Below are positions 62,881 to 64,000 of a DNA stretch of 64,000 bases, in pieces. The number at the start of each line of letters is the position of its first letter. Within the stretch, counting starts at the first letter, position 1. The stretch comes from Paenibacillus luteus. GTDB lineage: Bacteria > Bacillota > Bacilli > Paenibacillales > Paenibacillaceae. The translations under genes and the position numbers were made by a program. The notes under the pieces are model-generated. The model was not told where the DNA came from. It saw only the letters and a program-made list of their open reading frames with translations, and searched no databases. Location: contig NZ_SKCD01000006.1 in NCBI RefSeq assembly GCF_006542765.1, positions 1 to 64,000 of the forward strand, in the 5' to 3' direction.

Positions 62881-64000
62881 TTCCTTCACCCACACCGCCA
62901 TCTCGCCTTGGCCGCGATTGGCCCAAGCGTAGTACGGAATGAAGGTTACTTTGGCTGGCTCCAATACCGCTTCCGTGTTGGTGCGGTACAGCTGGCTTCC
63001 CCACTGCTCGAACTGAAGCCTTAGCGCATCCGCTTTAATGACCTGTATCCCGCCAATCAACTCATTGTTGAAGGACAAATCAAGCTTGGCATCCTGCGGC
63101 AGCAGAAGCTCCTGCAGCTGCGCACCGTTATCCGCTTCCTCTATGCAGTACACGAGCGGACCTCGCTGTAGCGCAACCTTGCCCGCATTTTGTTTAACGA
63201 GCGGATGGCTTCTCACCCGCAGAACAGGCATATCAAACGTCAGCTCAACCACATCGCCAGTAGACCAAATCCGGTTAATATGAGCGTAGCCATCCACAAT
63301 GTTCCCCTCAATGGCATAAGCTTCTCCGTTCACGAGCACGGCTGCTTTCAAGGACCAATCCGGAATACGAAGCGCCAAGGTGAATGAAGCAGGCTGCTCT
63401 ACGGATACCTCAAAGCGCGCTGTCCCTTCCCATGGCATGCTCGATTTCTGCTTAAGCTGCACTTTCGTAGCGCCTAAGGAGAGCTCCACCTCGCCGCCAA
63501 TGTAGAGATGCGAGTAAATGGTGTTTTCTTTCGTCGAATACAAATATTCGCCCAGCGATGCCAGCAAGCGGGCAATATTCGGCGGGCAGCATGCGCAGCC
63601 AAACCATTCCTGGCGGACCGGCTTCACATGATTGAAATTTTTGTTTTTCCCCTCGCAAACCTCCGGCGTAACCTCCAGTGGATTCACGTAAAAGAAATGC
63701 TTGCCATCGCGCGACATGCCCGCAATAACGGTGTTGAATAATGCCCGCTCCATAACGTCTGCATAGCGGCTGTTAGGCTGAAGCTGCAACATGCGGTGAG
63801 CGAAGAAGATCAAGCCGATTGAAGCGCAGGTTTCGGAATAAACCGTGTCATTCGGCAAATCGTAATCGAAGGAAAAAGCTTCCCCTTGAGCCATCGAGCC
63901 GATTCCGCCCGTAATATACATTTGCTTCGATGCAATATTGTCCCATAACCTGCGGCATGCCTCAAGGAGCGACTCGTCCCCTGTCTCCCGAGCTACATCA
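62872..64000 (-). CDS. GH127 beta-L-arabinofuranosidase, partial
   Basis: C-terminal 375 residues; the frame stays open to the window edge (RLWDNIASKQMYITGGIGS precedes and continues the family sequence), so the start lies outside. GH127 enzymes use a zinc-bound Cys nucleophile: the ligands Glu and Cys are in YSETCASIG, and the Cys pair in WFGCACCPPNIARLLAS. A beta-sandwich follows (FTLALRIPDWS, VALQRGPLVYCIEEADN). Full members have about 640 residues. Removes arabinose from plant glycans. The stop lies in the first unit of a 12-bp repeat. Confidence 0.93.
   Translation of the reverse strand, partial: DVARETGDESLLEACRRLWDNIASKQMYITGGIGSMAQGEAFSFDYDLPNDTVYSETCASIGLIFFAHRMLQLQPNSRYADVMERALFNTVIAGMSRDGKHFFYVNPLEVTPEVCEGKNKNFNHVKPVRQEWFGCACCPPNIARLLASLGEYLYSTKENTIYSHLYIGGEVELSLGATKVQLKQKSSMPWEGTARFEVSVEQPASFTLALRIPDWSLKAAVLVNGEAYAIEGNIVDGYAHINRIWSTGDVVELTFDMPVLRVRSHPLVKQNAGKVALQRGPLVYCIEEADNGAQLQELLLPQDAKLDLSFNNELIGGIQVIKADALRLQFEQWGSQLYRTNTEAVLEPAKVTFIPYYAWANRGQGEMAVWVKERL

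Noticed and set aside
62720..63004. Minus-strand frame with V-R-K-V repeats
   Set aside because: It is an out-of-frame reading of the 12-bp minisatellite and the end of the GH127 gene; no start signal.

Overview
The window looks like a chromosomal stretch of a Paenibacillus or close relative (Bacillota, Paenibacillaceae). The signs are AGGAGG-type ribosome binding sites with some TTG and GTG starts, a T-box in front of pheST, an S-layer-homology (SLH) anchored glycosidase, several AraC-type carbohydrate regulators, a YesM/YesN two-component pair next to an Lpl-type sugar transporter, and ydaO-class c-di-AMP riboswitches. Base composition is moderate through most of the window but clearly AT-rich between about 61.1 and 62.8 kb.

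Layout. 0.2-4.8 kb: a secreted, cell-wall-anchored multidomain GH3 enzyme. 5.1-5.8 kb: a short-chain dehydrogenase. 5.9-13.7 kb: T-box, pheS, pheT and then, where zapA sits in Bacillus, a ZapA domain fused to a coiled coil of more than 1,100 residues. 13.7-17.7 kb: DUF5071-nucleotidyltransferase fusion, a hypothetical protein, a VOC protein and a tandem class II aldolase protein. 17.9-22.6 kb: a two-hydrolase fusion and a CopD-like membrane protein in an operon with a NarL-type sensor/regulator pair. 22.7-27.7 kb: a 51-residue small protein, a GGCT-like protein, an AraC regulator with a GH27 enzyme, and a glutamate dehydrogenase family enzyme. 27.9-32.7 kb: a VWA lipoprotein, a small protein, a DRE-TIM aldolase, ribA, a decayed extradiol dioxygenase gene and an HxlR regulator.

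32.8-42.2 kb is the most unusual region. A potassium operon reads leftwards: RCK-like protein, 36-residue membrane peptide, kdpF, kdpA, kdpB, kdpC and a protein made of two KdpD-N/USP units with no kinase. It is preceded by two complete c-di-AMP riboswitches in tandem, each followed by its own terminator. Divergent to it lie two paralogous genes of unknown function, the second with a third c-di-AMP riboswitch ending at its ribosome binding site. One second messenger thus appears to govern the whole locus.

42.3-44.7 kb: kduI-deoR-kduD for uronate breakdown. 44.9-48.7 kb: lipoproteins, a WYL regulator and a truncated histidine phosphatase. 49.07-49.45 kb: three 123-bp repeats with paired hairpins. 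49.5-59.9 kb: an aldouronate/xylan operon in which regulator (YesN), sensor (YesM), binding protein and two permeases import xylan fragments for intracellular GH10 xylanase and GH67 alpha-glucuronidase. 60-62.2 kb: a Nif3-like protein and an AT-rich pair including a degenerate ABC-type ATPase. 62.8-64 kb: a 12-bp minisatellite at the stop codon of a GH127 gene that runs off the window. The GH3, GH27, GH10, GH67, GH127 and Kdu genes together suggest a plant-cell-wall degrader.
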